Shown here piece by piece: positions 34,393 through 35,213 of a stretch of DNA of 35,213 bases; position 1 is the first letter of the stretch, and every line of letters starts with the position of its first letter. The stretch is from an uncultured Verrucomicrobiota bacterium (lineage in GTDB: Bacteria > Verrucomicrobiota > Verrucomicrobiia > Opitutales > Opitutaceae). Location of the stretch: contig CAJXQX010000039.1 of assembly GCA_913058185.1 (NCBI GenBank), forward strand, positions 1-35,213, in the 5' to 3' direction. The position numbers were made by a program, and so were the translations under genes. The notes under the pieces are model-generated. The model was not told the origin of the DNA. It searched no databases and was given only the letters and a program-made list of their open reading frames with translations.

Positions 34393-34821
34393 TTATCCCT
34401 CGCTCACTACCACCGGATCAGACCGAAACTGTTCACACATGGTCGCAAAGGTCTCCTGCGCTGGCAACCAAGCGCCAGATTTTCGGATTTCTTCCAGAGT
34501 TGCACTCGTGTGATTGCACCAAAGGTAAGTGGCCTCGCCGATTCGCACACAGGCATCGTAAGCGGTGCCAACGGCATCGGCTACAAACACAAAATCGCCA
34601 ACGGATAATTGCCGGCCATCCATTTCAGCTTGGAGAGGTCGACTATCTGCCTTGAAGCCCAATCGAAACTGCTCAATGCGCGGGCCGATATACGTGATTA
34701 ATTTTGCGCCGTTCGACGTTAATGAAATCACCGCCCATTCATCGAAAATAATCTCACCACTTTGAGTCTGCATGCGTTCACGGCACTGCTCAATCAACTG
34801 ATTCGTTTCACTAATCGTCAT
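34393..34821 (-). CDS. Hypothetical protein, roadblock-like or profilin-like size
   Basis: This 142-aa cytoplasmic protein has no recognised domain. Visible features are FDEWAVISLTSNGAKLITYIGPR, followed by SVGDFVFVADAVGTAYDACVRIGEATYLWCNHTSATLEEIRKSG. The alternating hydrophobic strands and a terminal helix suggest a small alpha/beta protein; the size comparison in the call is descriptive and not an assignment. It starts with ATG at 34821, ends in TAA and is convergent with the interrupted exchanger. The gap to the divergent histone-like gene is 262 bases. Confidence 0.7.
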   Translation of the reverse strand: MTISETNQLIEQCRERMQTQSGEIIFDEWAVISLTSNGAKLITYIGPRIEQFRLGFKADSRPLQAEMDGRQLSVGDFVFVADAVGTAYDACVRIGEATYLWCNHTSATLEEIRKSGAWLPAQETFATMCEQFRSDPVVVSEG

Positions 34822-35083
34822 GTTTCAAATGCAAACACTATCGCGTTTTCTCGCAAGCACGGTTCGATGGATTTACCTCGTATTCACATTCTGAATATAT
34901 CGCAAAATAGGGCCCAAAACGATGTCAAATAAATCTGCAAACCACGTGTACTGGATACTTGCAATTGGTGACGAGTGATCGAAGCTGATCCAACGCGGCG
35001 CACGTTGCGCCAAGTGTCCGTGCGACATCTGTCGAGCGGATGTTTGATCAGAACCAACACATACATCCCAAAAGGAAACTGAT
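34822..35083. other. Divergent intergenic region before the histone-like gene
   Basis: This gap must hold promoters for both flanking genes. A short stem GGCGCA-CGT-TGCGCC lies near 34997-35011. A good ribosome-binding site (AAGGAAA) lies at about 35072-35078, before the ATG at 35084. I see no tRNA and no confident promoter boxes. Confidence 0.4.
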
Positions 35084-35213
35084 ATGGCCAAAGCCAAAAA
35101 AACGGTAAAGAAAGCTGCTAAAAAAGCTCCTGCTAAAAAGGCTGCTGCTAAAAAAGCTCCTGCTAAGAAGGCTGCTGCTAAGAAGGCACCTGCTAAGAAG
35201 GCTGCTGCTAAGA
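35084..35213 (+). CDS. Histone H1-like Lys/Ala-rich protein (partial)
   Basis: The frame opens at ATG 35084 after a good ribosome-binding site and runs off the window without a stop. The 43 codons seen give MAKAKKTVKKAAKKAPAKKA, then repeats of AAAKKAPAKK. This alternation of PAKK and AAAKK is the C-terminal-tail type of bacterial histone H1-like nucleoid proteins. They bind DNA non-specifically and often affect compaction. The AAAAAAGCTCCTGCT-like DNA repeats probably arose by unequal copying, and repeat number may vary between strains. Confidence 0.85.
   Translation, partial: MAKAKKTVKKAAKKAPAKKAAAKKAPAKKAAAKKAPAKKAAAK

Noticed and set aside
34822-35083. tRNA or small RNA gene in the divergent gap
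   Set aside because: Only a 6-bp stem is visible; no cloverleaf pattern or T-loop sequence is seen.

Overview
The window looks like chromosomal DNA of a Verrucomicrobiota bacterium, most likely of the Opitutae/Opitutaceae type. The reasons are the combination of planctomycete-type cytochrome c proteins (DUF1592/1588/1585, DUF1549/DUF1553) with Tat-exported partners (HXXSHH/DUF1552, DUF1501), a Tat-exported Gfo/Idh/MocA oxidoreductase, a long TonB-dependent receptor, a DUF6807 (PmoA-like) protein, a sulfatase, weak Shine-Dalgarno sequences and a histone-H1-like Lys/Ala-rich protein. The taxonomic call is an inference from gene content.

Layout. About 60-10136 is an accessory, mostly minus-strand catabolic region: a DUF1552 + DUF1592 pair, the Tat-exported oxidoreductase, the TonB receptor, the DUF6807 protein and a small phospholipase-A2-like secreted protein. 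Palindromic LacI-type operator candidates lie upstream of both the receptor and the oxidoreductase, which are separated by a strong terminator hairpin. About 10185-11451 is a scrambled interval with one small secreted protein, a truncated GNAT gene joined tail to tail to a truncated multihaem cytochrome gene, and a perfect 23-bp inverted repeat. About 11452-17538 is a compact minus-strand operon: PSD1 cytochrome (DUF1549/DUF1553), DUF1501, and a membrane cytochrome with leucine-rich repeats.

About 17652-35213 is mainly housekeeping: gmk, miaB, a DAHP synthase, an AlkD-like glycosylase, rlmN, a PHP-family histidinol phosphatase, pdxH, sixA and an lplA-like ligase, with hypotheticals, a sulfatase and a partial histone-H1-like gene at the right edge. 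Three genes here are interrupted: an ankyrin protein by a frameshift, a hybrid histidine kinase by TAG plus a frameshift, and a Na+/Ca2+ exchanger-like protein by TAG.

The most unusual signal is a family of inverted-repeat elements made of GTTCTC / GAGAAC polypyrimidine-polypurine arms. One copy (18843-19332) encloses a four-helix-bundle (S23/Avd-type) gene whose own C-terminus is encoded by the terminal repeat. Three short hairpin copies without a gene (23843-23930, 24691-24780, 26117-26217) share arms and a GGCGC..GCGCC core. This is a candidate undescribed mobile or retro-copied element with MITE-like derivatives.
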